A stretch of 64,000 nucleotides of DNA from Sphingomonas sp. AOB5 (GTDB lineage: Bacteria; Pseudomonadota; Alphaproteobacteria; Sphingomonadales; Sphingomonadaceae). Each line of letters opens with the position of its first letter. The stretch's first letter is position 1. This document shows positions 27,882 through 35,935 of the stretch, piece after piece. The notes under the pieces were generated by a model. The model was not told the DNA's origin and made no database searches. It saw nothing but the letters and a program-made list of their open reading frames with translations. A program made the position numbers and the translations under genes. The stretch lies in contig NZ_JARNTV010000017.1 in the NCBI RefSeq assembly GCF_029433115.1, positions 1 to 64,000 of the forward strand, read 5' to 3'.

Positions 27882-29480
27882 ATGACGACACTAGCAGGCA
27901 CCAAGATCCGCCGCTTCCGCGAGGAACGCTCCCTTTCCCGAGCCGCATTCGGCGCGTGGTACGATACGCCCGGCTCGACCGTTCAGGGCTGGGAGGACGA
28001 AGGCAAGCGCGCCAATACGCAGGTGGTCAACCAGATCGCCGCGAACGGCATCGCGCATCATGCCGACTGGTATGTTCAGGTTCGCGCGGCGGACAATGAC
28101 GCCAATGGCGAATGGAAGCCGTCGAGCTGGGCCGAGCCCGCGTTCAAGGCGCTCCAACTGCCCAATTATCCCGACAAAGGCGCACTCGACGCCGCCACCA
28201 CGCAGCTTGCCTCCTATCCGCCGCTGGTGTTCGCAGGCGAGGCACGCAACCTCACCGCCGATCTGGCGCGGGTGGCAGAGGGCAAGGCGTTCCTGCTGCA
28301 GGGCGGCGACTGCGCCGAGAGCTTTGCCGAGTTCCACCCGAACAATATCCGCGACACGTTCCGCGTCATCCTGCAGATGGCGGTCGTCCTCACCTATGCG
28401 TCGAAGCTGCCGACGGTGAAGGTCGGCCGCATGGCGGGCCAGTTCGCCAAGCCGCGCTCGGCCGATACCGAGACGATCGATGGCATCGAGCTGCCCAGCT
28501 ATCGCGGCGACAATGTCAACGGCATCGAGTTCACTGCCGCCGATCGCGTTCCCGATCCGCAGCGGATGATCCAGGGCTACAGCCAGTCGGCCGCGACGCT
28601 CAACCTGCTGCGCGCCTTCGCCAGCGGCGGTTATGCGAACCTGCATCAGGTCCATAAATGGACGCACGATTTCATGGGTCAGAGCCCGTGGTCGGACCGC
28701 TATGCCGAAATGGCGGGCCGGATCGGCGAAGCGCTGGACTTCATGCAGGCCTGCGGCATCGATGCCGACAGCGTGCCGCAGCTCAAGGCGACCGATTTCT
28801 ACACCAGCCATGAAGCGCTGCTGCTCCCGTACGAGCAGGCGCTGACCCGGCAGGACAGCCTGACCGGCGACTGGTACGACACCAGCGCGCATATGCTGTG
28901 GATCGGCGATCGCACCCGCTTCGAAGGGTCGGCGCATGTCGAGTTCCTGCGCGGCATCGGCAATCCGATCGGGATGAAGTGCGGCCCGACGCTCGAGCCG
29001 GAAGCGCTGTTGCGCCTGCTCGACACGCTGAACCCGCATCGCATTCCGGGCCGCATGACGCTGATCACCCGCTATGGCCATGACAAGATCGAGGCGGGGC
29101 TTCCCAAGCTGGTCCGCGCGGTCAAGGCCGAGGGGCATCCGGTGGTGTGGAGCTGCGACCCGATGCACGGCAACGTGATCAAGGCCGCCAATGGCTACAA
29201 GACGCGGCCGTTCGAACGCATCCTGGCCGAAGTTCGAGGCTTCTTCGCAGTCCATCGCGCGGAGGGCACCTTTGCGGGCGGCATCCATGCCGAGATGACC
29301 GGCCAGAACGTCACCGAATGCACCGGCGGCGCGGTCGATATCACCGAACATGGCTTGGCCGACCGCTACCACACCCATTGCGACCCGCGCCTGAATGCCG
29401 GTCAGTCGCTGGAACTGGCGTTCCTGCTGGCGGAGATGCTCAACGCGGAAATGGCGGAGCGACGCAAGGCTGCGGCTTGA
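27882..29480 (+). CDS. aroG: Class II DAHP synthase with an N-terminal helix-turn-helix domain
   Basis: The enzyme condenses phosphoenolpyruvate and erythrose 4-phosphate to DAHP, the first step of aromatic amino-acid synthesis. Of 532 residues, about 77-532 is the class II domain: [56 protein letters not shown] and WSCDPMHGN. The first 66 residues are extra and read as a compact XRE-like [23 protein letters not shown] followed by [21 protein letters not shown]. No in-frame ATG or GTG lies between the two domains, so a separate start is not apparent. The symbol aroG is used loosely for the DAHP synthase family. Confidence 0.9.
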   Translation: MTTLAGTKIRRFREERSLSRAAFGAWYDTPGSTVQGWEDEGKRANTQVVNQIAANGIAHHADWYVQVRAADNDANGEWKPSSWAEPAFKALQLPNYPDKGALDAATTQLASYPPLVFAGEARNLTADLARVAEGKAFLLQGGDCAESFAEFHPNNIRDTFRVILQMAVVLTYASKLPTVKVGRMAGQFAKPRSADTETIDGIELPSYRGDNVNGIEFTAADRVPDPQRMIQGYSQSAATLNLLRAFASGGYANLHQVHKWTHDFMGQSPWSDRYAEMAGRIGEALDFMQACGIDADSVPQLKATDFYTSHEALLLPYEQALTRQDSLTGDWYDTSAHMLWIGDRTRFEGSAHVEFLRGIGNPIGMKCGPTLEPEALLRLLDTLNPHRIPGRMTLITRYGHDKIEAGLPKLVRAVKAEGHPVVWSCDPMHGNVIKAANGYKTRPFERILAEVRGFFAVHRAEGTFAGGIHAEMTGQNVTECTGGAVDITEHGLADRYHTHCDPRLNAGQSLELAFLLAEMLNAEMAERRKAAA

Positions 29481-29524
29481 CGCTCGCCCCATCCGCCCCT
29501 AGTAGCCCGCTTCCGCGCAAGCAC

Positions 29525-29599
29525 GGCCCCTTCGTCTAGCGGTCAGGACGTCGCCCTCTCACGGCGAAAACACGAGTTCGATTCTCGTAGGGGTCACCA
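29525..29599 (+). tRNA. tRNA-Glu (CTC)
   Basis: A 75-nt cloverleaf with an encoded CCA. The acceptor stem GGCCCCT pairs with AGGGGTC including one G-T pair, the anticodon loop CTCTCAC carries CTC, and the T-arm is CGAGTTCGATTCTCG. A second Glu tRNA (TTC) is at 40638. Confidence 0.94.
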
Positions 29600-29606
29600 G
29601 CGGACT

Positions 29607-29631
29607 CGAAATCATGCGGGGCATGATTTCG
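29607..29631. repeat. Perfect hairpin after tRNA-Glu(CTC)
   Basis: CGAAATCATGC (29607-29617) and GCATGATTTCG (29621-29631) flank a GGG loop, just after the tRNA 3' end. A smaller GGGAGC-GAG-GCTCCC hairpin follows at 29643-29657. There is no T tract. This may stop or process tRNA transcripts. Confidence 0.5.
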
Positions 29632-29719
29632 GCCGCGGTGACGGGAGCGAGGCTCCCTCACGCCAGAACAGCAGCAGCAAGGGTGGCGACGCCGCCGAGC
29701 GCCGATCTTGCCGGCCTGC

Positions 29720-30259
29720 TCACTCGTCCAAAAGACGCCGCAACAGCAGTTTCATTGCCTCCGCCTGATCGGCCGTAAGCCCGGCAATCGCGTCTGTCGC
29801 CAGCGCGAACCTCTGGTCGATCAGTTGCTCGACAAGATCATATCCCGCCGGGGTCAGTCTGGCCGACAAGCGCCGGCGGTCGTCCGGATCTGCGGAGCGC
29901 GAGACGAGCCCGGCCGCTTCCAGCCGGCGCAGGCAAGCGGTCATCGCTCCGGACGTGAGCACCACGTTGCGCTGCAATTCGCTCGGCGCCTGCTCATAGG
30001 GCGCGCCCGATCGGCGCAGCGTCGCGAGGACATCGAAATCCGAATAGGCCAGACCGTAAGGCTGCAGCAGCCGCGCGACCTCGCTTTCGTAAATATGACC
30101 CAGCCTGATGATACGGCCGACCACGTGCATCGCATCGGGCTTTGTTCGAGGACGCTCCGTTCGCCAATCGCCGACGAGATTGTCGATAACGTCGGGAGGG
30201 CGGCGCTCTGTCACCCGTTCGATATAGCGCCGCGCAGCACTCCAAGGAAGCCTTGACAT
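29720..30259 (-). CDS. MarR family transcriptional regulator
   Basis: A 179-residue winged-helix regulator. The recognition region is SDFDVLATLRRSGAPYEQAPSELQRNVVLTSGAMTACLRRLEAAGLVSRSADPDDRRRLSARLTPAGYDLVEQ (about residues 72-145), with the wing DPDDRRRLSARLT. It is divergent from a serine hydrolase gene and an operator-like dyad lies in the 81-bp gap, so it probably represses that gene. The ligand is unknown. Confidence 0.9.
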   Translation of the reverse strand: MSRLPWSAARRYIERVTERRPPDVIDNLVGDWRTERPRTKPDAMHVVGRIIRLGHIYESEVARLLQPYGLAYSDFDVLATLRRSGAPYEQAPSELQRNVVLTSGAMTACLRRLEAAGLVSRSADPDDRRRLSARLTPAGYDLVEQLIDQRFALATDAIAGLTADQAEAMKLLLRRLLDE

Positions 30260-30263
30260 AAAG

Positions 30264-30281
30264 TATCTTTATATGAAGATA
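30264..30281. promoter_or_regulatory. Candidate MarR operator
   Basis: TATCTT-TATATG-AAGATA is an 18-bp inverted repeat between the divergent MarR and serine hydrolase genes. TTGACA (30253-30258) just upstream may be the -35 of the hydrolase promoter, in which case the dyad would overlap the -10 region. Confidence 0.6.
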
Positions 30282-30340
30282 TCTGTGTATTGTCGCATAT
30301 GGATCGGTACCCCGCTGCCGGCGTCTCAGGGAGAATAGGA

Positions 30341-31822
30341 ATGTTCAGGTCGATGTTCGAAGCGGGAATGCTCGCATCGATTCTGGCCGCTTCCTGCGCG
30401 GCCACGCCGGCCGAGGCGCAGTCGAAGCGGAAGACCAGCAGCACCGTGTCTCCCGTACGAAACGACCGTGCGCTGCCGGCCAGGGTCGCAACCTATATGC
30501 AGGCCGCCGTGCGCAACGATCAGTTCACCGGTGCCATCCTTGTCGCAAGGAATGGCGTGCCGATCGTCAATACGGCCTATGGCATGGCCAGCTACGAGCT
30601 GGGGGTGCCGAACACGCCCCGAACCGTCTTCAACATCGCCTCGATCACGAAGCAGTTCACCGCGATGGCGATCATGCAACTGAGCGAACGCGGCAAGCTG
30701 AACGTCGGCGACTCGATCTGCGACTATCTGAGCAATTGTCCGGCGGCGTGGAAGCCGATCACGATCCGCAACCTGCTGACCCACAGCTCGGGCATTCCGA
30801 ACGCATCGAGGCTGCCCGATTGGGACGAGAGCCTGAGCATGAGGCGCTATCGTCCCGAGGAATTCGTCGATCTGTTCCGCCGATTGCCGCTGCGGTTCGC
30901 GCCGGGCGAGAAATCCGCCTATTCGAACTCCGGCTATTTCCTGCTGGGGCTTATCATCGAGCGCGCCTCCGGCATGCCCTATGGCGAGTATCTGAAAGCG
31001 AACATCTTCGCGCCGCTCGGCATGACGCACTCCCGGCACAACGATAACCGGGCCGTGATTCCGGGTGCTGCGACGGGCTATTACTCCAGGGGAACCAACT
31101 TCATCACCGCCACCTATGTCGATCCGTCGACCAGCCTGGGCGATGGCGGCATGGTATCGACCACCGGGGACCTCCTGCGCTGGGATCAGGCGCTGTATTC
31201 GGAGAAGCTGGTGTCCCGCGCGTCGCTCGACGCCATCTTCACTCCGTACAAGGATGGCTATGGCTATGGCTGGGAGATCGGCACCCGCTTCGGCAGAAAG
31301 ACGATCAGCCATTCGGGAAGCGATGCCGGCTTTTCGTCGTTCATCCTGCGCGTTCCGGACGAGCGCCTGACGGTCATCATTCTCGGCAATGGCGACAGGA
31401 TGTCTGCAGCGAGAGCGGCCTATGGCCTTATGGCCATCGTCCTGGGCGAAACCTACAAGATCCCTGCGCCGCAACTTGTCGATATGTTGTGGAACACGAT
31501 CTCGCAACGCGGCGTCGATGCGGCCATCGCGCAATATCGTCAGCTTCGCAGCGCAAACGCCGCGGACTATAATTTCGGCGAAGAGACGCTGCTGGATCTC
31601 GGCTATGCGCTGATCGATGCGCGCGAGCTGGATAAAGCCGAAGCGATCTTCAAACTGAACATCGAGATGTTTCCGAAGGCACCGTATAATTATGACGGCC
31701 TGGGCGATGTCGCCGACCGCAGAGGAGACCGGAAAGCCGCAATCGCGCATTTCGAACGATCGCTGGCGATGGACCCGACCAACACCTATGCGAGTGACGC
31801 CCTGAAACGCTTGTCGCGCTAG
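30341..31822 (+). CDS. Beta-lactamase-fold serine hydrolase with C-terminal TPR-like region
   Basis: A 493-residue secreted enzyme of the class C beta-lactamase/esterase group. The chosen ATG at 30341 follows GGGAGAATAGGA; upstream ATGs at 30290 and 30299 are weaker. A signal peptide covers roughly residues 1-27. The active-site motifs are SITK (serine of SxxK in NIASITKQF, about residue 100), YSN (in KSAYSNSGYF) and HSG (in ISHSGSDAGF). The last about 100 residues read as a TPR (DKAEAIFKLNIEMFPKAPYNYDGLGDVADRRGDRKAAIAHFERSLAMDPTN). It lies divergent from MarR. Probably an esterase or D-amino acid peptidase, not necessarily a beta-lactam hydrolase. Confidence 0.88.
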   Translation: MFRSMFEAGMLASILAASCAATPAEAQSKRKTSSTVSPVRNDRALPARVATYMQAAVRNDQFTGAILVARNGVPIVNTAYGMASYELGVPNTPRTVFNIASITKQFTAMAIMQLSERGKLNVGDSICDYLSNCPAAWKPITIRNLLTHSSGIPNASRLPDWDESLSMRRYRPEEFVDLFRRLPLRFAPGEKSAYSNSGYFLLGLIIERASGMPYGEYLKANIFAPLGMTHSRHNDNRAVIPGAATGYYSRGTNFITATYVDPSTSLGDGGMVSTTGDLLRWDQALYSEKLVSRASLDAIFTPYKDGYGYGWEIGTRFGRKTISHSGSDAGFSSFILRVPDERLTVIILGNGDRMSAARAAYGLMAIVLGETYKIPAPQLVDMLWNTISQRGVDAAIAQYRQLRSANAADYNFGEETLLDLGYALIDARELDKAEAIFKLNIEMFPKAPYNYDGLGDVADRRGDRKAAIAHFERSLAMDPTNTYASDALKRLSR

Positions 31823-31831
31823 CCCCTCCCC

Positions 31832-32497
31832 TCAGATCAACCCTCTCCGGATCGCGATCACCGCGGCGTGGATCTTGTTCGCCGCGGACAGCTTGCGCAC
31901 CGCGTTGACGAGGTGGAATTCCACGGTCCGCTGGCTGCGATCCATGATGATCGCGGTCTCCCACGCAGTCTTGCCCACGCTCACCCAGCTAAGGCACTCC
32001 AGTTCCTTGCTGCTCAAATGCGCGTCCGGCTCCTCCTCGGCGATTTCGGCTTCGGCGGGGTCCGGCTGGCCGGCGGCCGGCGTAAGGCTGGGTTCGATAA
32101 GCCGGAATTCGCTGTTGTCGGTGATGCAGCCGACGGCCCGGCGATGCCCGGTCGCGGGATCGACCAGCAGGCACGCCACCGACCGTATCCATTTGAACGC
32201 GCCACCGGTCATGACGCGGAAATCGATATGATAGCGCTCGTCCCGCGCAATCATCGCCATGATCATGTCGGGATCTGCGTTGGTGGCGAGATCGGCATCG
32301 TCGGGATGGATATGCGGGCGAAACTCGGCGACGCTGCGGATCGAACCAAGCGGTAGTCCCACCAGCTCATACCATCGCGCGTCGCAGCTCAGCTGGCCTG
32401 AGTCGATGTCATAGTCCCACAAACCGACATCCAGAGCCTTCAGGCAGAGTTTCAGGTTCTCGTAATGACCTCGTTCCAGCGCGTCTCTGATTGGCAT
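31832..32497 (-). CDS. PAS-LuxR family transcriptional regulator
   Basis: The chosen start is the ATG at 32497 (221 residues), preceded by AGAGAAG; the same frame reaches ATGs at 32623 and 32638, but the upstream stretch is low-complexity. Residues about 10-125 form a PAS fold (LDVGLWDYDIDSGQLSCDARWYELVGL and FRVMTGGAFKWIRSVACLLVD). The C-terminus is a LuxR/FixJ-type HTH (LSSKELECLSWVSVGKTAWETAIIMDRSQRTVEFHLVNAVRKL). No autoinducer-binding or receiver domain is present. It probably senses a small ligand or redox state. Confidence 0.85.
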   Translation of the reverse strand: MPIRDALERGHYENLKLCLKALDVGLWDYDIDSGQLSCDARWYELVGLPLGSIRSVAEFRPHIHPDDADLATNADPDMIMAMIARDERYHIDFRVMTGGAFKWIRSVACLLVDPATGHRRAVGCITDNSEFRLIEPSLTPAAGQPDPAEAEIAEEEPDAHLSSKELECLSWVSVGKTAWETAIIMDRSQRTVEFHLVNAVRKLSAANKIHAAVIAIRRGLI

Positions 32498-32641
32498 CAA
32501 AGCTTCTCTTACTCTCGTGCGACCGGAGCCTGAAACTCTCCCTGGCTCCGAGGGTATTCGATCCGTTTGCGGTGCCGTTCCTCCCGACTGATCCTGTGGG
32601 TTACCGCTCAGTGCTACGCTCATAACGGCATGGCGCAAGCC

Positions 32642-32657
32642 CTCGTAAATTTACGAG
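32642..32657. promoter_or_regulatory. 16-bp perfect palindrome upstream of the PAS-LuxR gene
   Basis: CTCGTAAATTTACGAG is a perfect palindrome about 145 bp upstream of the preferred PAS-LuxR start and only a few bases above an alternative start at 32638. LuxR-type dimers bind dyads of this size, so it is a candidate autoregulatory site. A small plus-strand gene begins 73 bp downstream. Confidence 0.5.
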
Positions 32658-32729
32658 TTTTGCGAACCTCCACGCAGCAACATGCTTCGTTCGCCCCGGA
32701 TCGCCGGCTTCGCTGGCGGCAGGGCGCGT

Positions 32730-32987
32730 ATGAAGGTGAAATGGCCAATGCAACCGGCGGAAGAGCGCGAAGACGGCCTGGCAGCGGAACGTGCAAACAA
32801 GCCGGCGCCGCTCTCACTCCACCAGATCGCCACCCTGTCCGGCGAGGAGCTGATCCTGCGATACGGCAGGGGCGTTCAGCAGCAGTTGATCGACATGATC
32901 GTCATCGCCATCCGCCACGGCGAGGACGATGAAGTGAAGGCGATCGACGGCCGTTTGCGCGAGGTCGAGGCGCTTCTGACGCGCTGA
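32730..32987 (+). CDS. Small hypothetical protein
   Basis: 85 residues from the ATG at 32730 (other in-frame ATGs at 32682 and 32748). It is acidic/basic mixed and helical: SLHQIATLSGEELILRYGRGVQQQLIDMIVIAIRHGEDDEVKAIDGRLREVEALLTR. It lies divergent from the PAS-LuxR regulator. I do not recognise a family; the codon use and helix pattern suggest it is real. A 115-bp AT-richer gap follows it. Confidence 0.55.
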   Translation: MKVKWPMQPAEEREDGLAAERANKPAPLSLHQIATLSGEELILRYGRGVQQQLIDMIVIAIRHGEDDEVKAIDGRLREVEALLTR

Positions 32988-33061
32988 ACCGCAACACTGT
33001 GTCGGGACGGGTACGGTCCCCAGCCCATCCCGGCACAGTCATCGTGCAGATTTATGCAAAT

Positions 33062-33093
33062 ATGTCATGACATGTTCATAAGTCTGTGGATAA
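33062..33093. other. AT-rich patch with palindrome and one DnaA-like box
   Basis: ATGTCATGACAT (33062-33073) is a 12-bp palindrome, and TGTGGATAA (33085-33093) is the reverse complement of TTATCCACA, a consensus DnaA box. Only one box was noticed, so this is not evidence for a replication origin. It lies just upstream of a 55-residue ORF. Confidence 0.4.
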
Positions 33094-33102
33094 CTTGCAT
33101 CC

Positions 33103-33270
33103 ATGTCCCAGCGGATCGATCATGCACTGGCACTTGAGGCACGCGCGGCAGCGGCATCTTCGCTCGCCGAGGCGCAGTCGCTTCAGCACGCCGCCAATCG
33201 CCTGCGCAGCGGCGGCGGGCATGGCGAATTCTACCTGCGCTGGGCCCGCCTGCCGCTGTTCCGCAACTAG
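33103..33270 (+). CDS. Possible small protein (55 residues)
   Basis: An ATG at 33103 opens a short frame to a TAG at 33270: MSQRIDHALALEARAAAASS then LAEAQSLQHAANRLRSGGGH and GEFYLRWARLPLFRN. The Ala/Arg-rich helical pattern and aromatic C-terminus could be real, but short frames arise by chance in GC-rich DNA. There is no clear Shine-Dalgarno before it. No function can be assigned. Confidence 0.35.
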   Translation: MSQRIDHALALEARAAAASSLAEAQSLQHAANRLRSGGGHGEFYLRWARLPLFRN

Positions 33271-33356
33271 GGCGAAGCGCTTCCCTTTCCGCGATATTGC
33301 CTGCGCCCCTGCGCGCGTGGCATACTCGGTCTTCGAACAAGACGAAGGAGAGGATC

Positions 33357-34118
33357 ATGGCCACTGCACTGCAGACCCGGCCCACCATGTCGGAAGCCGA
33401 GGCAGAGGCGCGGCAACAGCTCGCCGCCTGCTACCGCGTGTTCGACATGCTCGGCTGGTCCGAGATGATCTACAACCACATCACACTGAAGATTCCGGGT
33501 GAGGAAGGCGCGTTCCTGATCAATCCGTTCGGGCTGCATTTCAGCGAGGTGAAGGCGTCGAACCTCGTCAAGATCGACATCGACGGCAACAAGCTGGACG
33601 ACAGCCCTTATCCGGTGAACCGCGCGGGCTTCGTCCAGCATGCGCTGTTCCACCGGCATCTGCCCGACGCGCATTGCATCGCGCATACCCACACCACGGC
33701 GGGCATGGCGGTGAGCAGCGTCGAGGGCGGCCTGCGCCCGGTCAATTTCTATGCGTGCAACTTCATCGGCCAGATCGCCTATCACGACTTCGAAGGCGTG
33801 ACGGTGCGCGACGAGGAAGGCGAGCGGCTGCTGGCGAACCTTGGCGACAAGCGGATGATGCTGCTGCGCAATCACGGGATCCTGGTGATGGGCCGCAGCG
33901 TACCCGAGGCGTTCGTGAAGCATTGGGCGCTGCAACGCGCCTGCGAGATCCAGATCGCCACGGCCAGCATGGGCGCCCCTCTGGTGGTGCCGGACGAGGT
34001 CGTCGCGGTGCACCAGCGCGACCTGCACATGGCGCAGGTCCCGGGCGGCCCGGGCGCGGCGGACTTCGCGGCGATGGTGCGGCTGGTGGACCGGACGGAC
34101 AAGAGCTGGCGGGATTGA
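33357..34118 (+). CDS. Class II aldolase/adducin family protein
   Basis: A 253-residue protein. The start at 33357 follows GAAGGAGAGG. The class II aldolase pattern is present: EMIYNHITLKIPG near residue 38, the metal-binding CIAHTHTTAGMAVSS with two histidines, and LLRNHGILVMGRS with a third. Such proteins cleave or form sugar-phosphate-like aldols (fuculose-1-phosphate aldolase relatives) using zinc, although many members act on other substrates. It is followed by a small ORF after three bases. Confidence 0.88.
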   Translation: MATALQTRPTMSEAEAEARQQLAACYRVFDMLGWSEMIYNHITLKIPGEEGAFLINPFGLHFSEVKASNLVKIDIDGNKLDDSPYPVNRAGFVQHALFHRHLPDAHCIAHTHTTAGMAVSSVEGGLRPVNFYACNFIGQIAYHDFEGVTVRDEEGERLLANLGDKRMMLLRNHGILVMGRSVPEAFVKHWALQRACEIQIATASMGAPLVVPDEVVAVHQRDLHMAQVPGGPGAADFAAMVRLVDRTDKSWRD

Positions 34119-34121
34119 GTC

Positions 34122-34373
34122 TTGTCTCACGAGTGGAGCCAGCGGAAGGCGCTATTGCCGCTGGATCGGTGGTTGCGGGTATCGGGAGATACCGCCGCAC
34201 AAGGCAAAGACTCTTTTCACGAAGGCGACAGGGTCATCCTGCGCCGGGTCGAATATAGCCGGTACGACAGCTCCCATGTCTATTGCTTCGAAACGGAGGA
34301 TGGAGAGAGCAAGTTGTTCTGGCTTCACGACGATGTGCCGGCGACGCAGCTAACCGGCATTTTCACGTCCTGA
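34122..34373 (+). CDS. Small hypothetical protein with TTG start
   Basis: A frame of 83 residues starting at TTG (34122), four bases after the aldolase stop. The sequence MSHEWSQRKALLPLDRWLRV then ALLPLD to TGIFTS is mixed alpha/beta, with RVILRRVEYSRYDSSHVYCFETEDG resembling a small beta barrel. A GGGA is visible upstream. It ends one base before the extradiol dioxygenase stop on the other strand. No family recognised. Confidence 0.45.
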   Translation: MSHEWSQRKALLPLDRWLRVSGDTAAQGKDSFHEGDRVILRRVEYSRYDSSHVYCFETEDGESKLFWLHDDVPATQLTGIFTS

Positions 34374-35183
34374 TCACCCAAACCGGTAGCCGCTCACCAC
34401 CCAGCCCATCACCGTATCGCGATAGTCGCGCACCGCGGGACCGTCGCCGCCGGCGCCCAAAGCGACCATCAGCGGCAGCAGATGCTCCTCGCGCGGGTGC
34501 GAGAAATGGGCGTGGGGAAGCTGGTCCCAGGCCGAGACGCGTTCCGCCCGGCGCGCGGGATCGGGATCGGTCACCGCTGCGGTCAGCGCGGCATCCCATT
34601 CCTCCGAAGGGGCCGTCGCCGGCACGCCGCGGACGCGGAGGTTGTGGAAACTCATGCCGCTGCCAACGATCAGCACGCCCTCGTCGCGCAGCGGGGCGAG
34701 CGCCCTGCCCATCGCGATATGCGCGGCGGGATCGAGATCGTGGCGGAGCGAAAGCTGGGCCAGCGGGATATCCGCACCGGGCACCGCGACCTTCATCGGG
34801 ATGAACACACCATGGTCCCATCCGCGCTCGCGCTCGATGCCGACGGGGAAGCCGGCGCCTTCGAGCAGTTCCTTCGCGCGCATCGCGACGTCAGGCGCGG
34901 ACGGCGCATCCCAGCGCAGACGATAGGTATGTTCGGGAAAGCCGCCATAGTCGTACAGCAAGGGCTGGCCGGTGCCGGCATGGACCGTCGGCATCGCCTC
35001 TTCCCAATGGCCGGAGATCAGCAGGATCGCCTTCGGCCGCTCGGGCAGGCTGTCGATCAGCCCGGCGAGATAGGCTTCCATCGGCTGCCACATCGGATCG
35101 GGCGGTCCGCCATTCGGGTCCATGAAGAAGCAGGGGCCGCCGCCGTGCGGGATGAAAAGGGTCGGTTGGGTCATGGGTTGCAT
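34374..35183 (-). CDS. Extradiol ring-cleavage dioxygenase, LigB/DODA type
   Basis: A 269-residue iron (class III) dioxygenase that opens catechol-type rings. Metal ligand motifs are FIPHGGGPCFFMD (about residue 12), ISGHWEEAMPTVH (about residue 57) and WDHGVFIPMKVAVPGADIPLAQLSL (about residues 120-145). This is the pattern of YgiD/4,5-DOPA dioxygenase-like enzymes. It converges on the small TTG-start gene. The natural substrate cannot be told from sequence. Confidence 0.9.
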   Translation of the reverse strand: MQPMTQPTLFIPHGGGPCFFMDPNGGPPDPMWQPMEAYLAGLIDSLPERPKAILLISGHWEEAMPTVHAGTGQPLLYDYGGFPEHTYRLRWDAPSAPDVAMRAKELLEGAGFPVGIERERGWDHGVFIPMKVAVPGADIPLAQLSLRHDLDPAAHIAMGRALAPLRDEGVLIVGSGMSFHNLRVRGVPATAPSEEWDAALTAAVTDPDPARRAERVSAWDQLPHAHFSHPREEHLLPLMVALGAGGDGPAVRDYRDTVMGWVVSGYRFG

Positions 35184-35242
35184 GTCGCCCTCCCCTCGCC
35201 GCGGCGCAACGCCCGGAATGGAAACGGCCCGTTTCCTTTTCT

Positions 35243-35338
35243 CCCCTTCCGCTTGCGGGAGGGGTCGGGGGAGGGCATGGTGCCTATATGGCTAGGATGA
35301 ACAGGCCCTCCCCTAGCCCCTCCCGCAAGCGGGAGGGG
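35243..35338. repeat. GC-rich inverted repeat element, 34-nt arms
   Basis: The left arm (35243-35276, starting CCCCTTCCGCTTGCGGGAGG) and the right arm (35305-35338) are inverted repeats with four mismatches. It fills the gap between the dioxygenase and the 2Fe-2S gene, and its right arm ends GGGAGGGG five bases before the GTG start of the latter, so the element supplies that gene's ribosome-binding site. Confidence 0.65.
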
Positions 35339-35343
35339 AATTC

Positions 35344-35826
35344 GTGACTCGCTTCACCGTCAACGACAAGCCGGTCGAGTATAAGATGGACCCGCGCACG
35401 CCGTTGCTCTGGGCCCTTCGCGACGCGTCCAACCTGACCGGTACCAAATATGGCTGTGGCACCGGCGAATGCGGCGCGTGCACCGTCGATGTCGACGGCC
35501 AGCCGGTGCTGGCCTGTCAGGAATCGATCGCCTCGCTGGAGGGCAAGTTCGTCGTGACGATCGAGGGCCTTTCCGAGAATCGCAACCATCCGGTGCAACA
35601 GGCGTTCATCGCGGCCAATGTGCCGCAATGTGGCTATTGCATCCCCGGCGTGGTGATGGCGGCAGCGATCCTGCTGCGCGCCAATCGCTCGCCATCGGAG
35701 GAGGATATCAAGGCTGCGATCCCCAATATCTGCCGTTGCGGCATCTATCCGCGGCTGATCGATGCGATCGATCAGGCGGCCCGCATCGCGCGCGGCGAGC
35801 AGAGCACGCCCGGCTTCGGAAATTAA
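35344..35826 (+). CDS. (2Fe-2S)-binding subunit of a xanthine-oxidase-family dehydrogenase (IorA/CoxS-like)
   Basis: A 160-residue small subunit with a GTG start supported by GGGAGGGG. It carries two 2Fe-2S clusters: a plant-type ferredoxin motif YGCGTGECGACTVDVDG with the fourth Cys in LAC, and the C-terminal pair QCGYCIPGVVMAA and NICRCGIYPR. In the aldehyde/isoquinoline oxidoreductase family it moves electrons from the molybdopterin subunit. That large subunit usually follows directly, but here the next gene is unrelated. It may therefore be an orphan, or its partner may lie elsewhere. Confidence 0.88.
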   Translation: MTRFTVNDKPVEYKMDPRTPLLWALRDASNLTGTKYGCGTGECGACTVDVDGQPVLACQESIASLEGKFVVTIEGLSENRNHPVQQAFIAANVPQCGYCIPGVVMAAAILLRANRSPSEEDIKAAIPNICRCGIYPRLIDAIDQAARIARGEQSTPGFGN

Positions 35827-35935
35827 CAAAGCTTTCAATAGGCTGTCAGTGCAATTCAGCCTCACGACATTCTCGTTCACCTAAAAGGGCATCACAGAAC
35901 ACCGGCGTCATGCCGAGTGTCGGGAGACCAGAGGA

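Noticed and set aside
33085..33093. A consensus DnaA box as a sign of a replication origin
   Set aside because: Only one box and one short palindrome were seen, with no box cluster, and the neighbouring genes are not typical of oriC.
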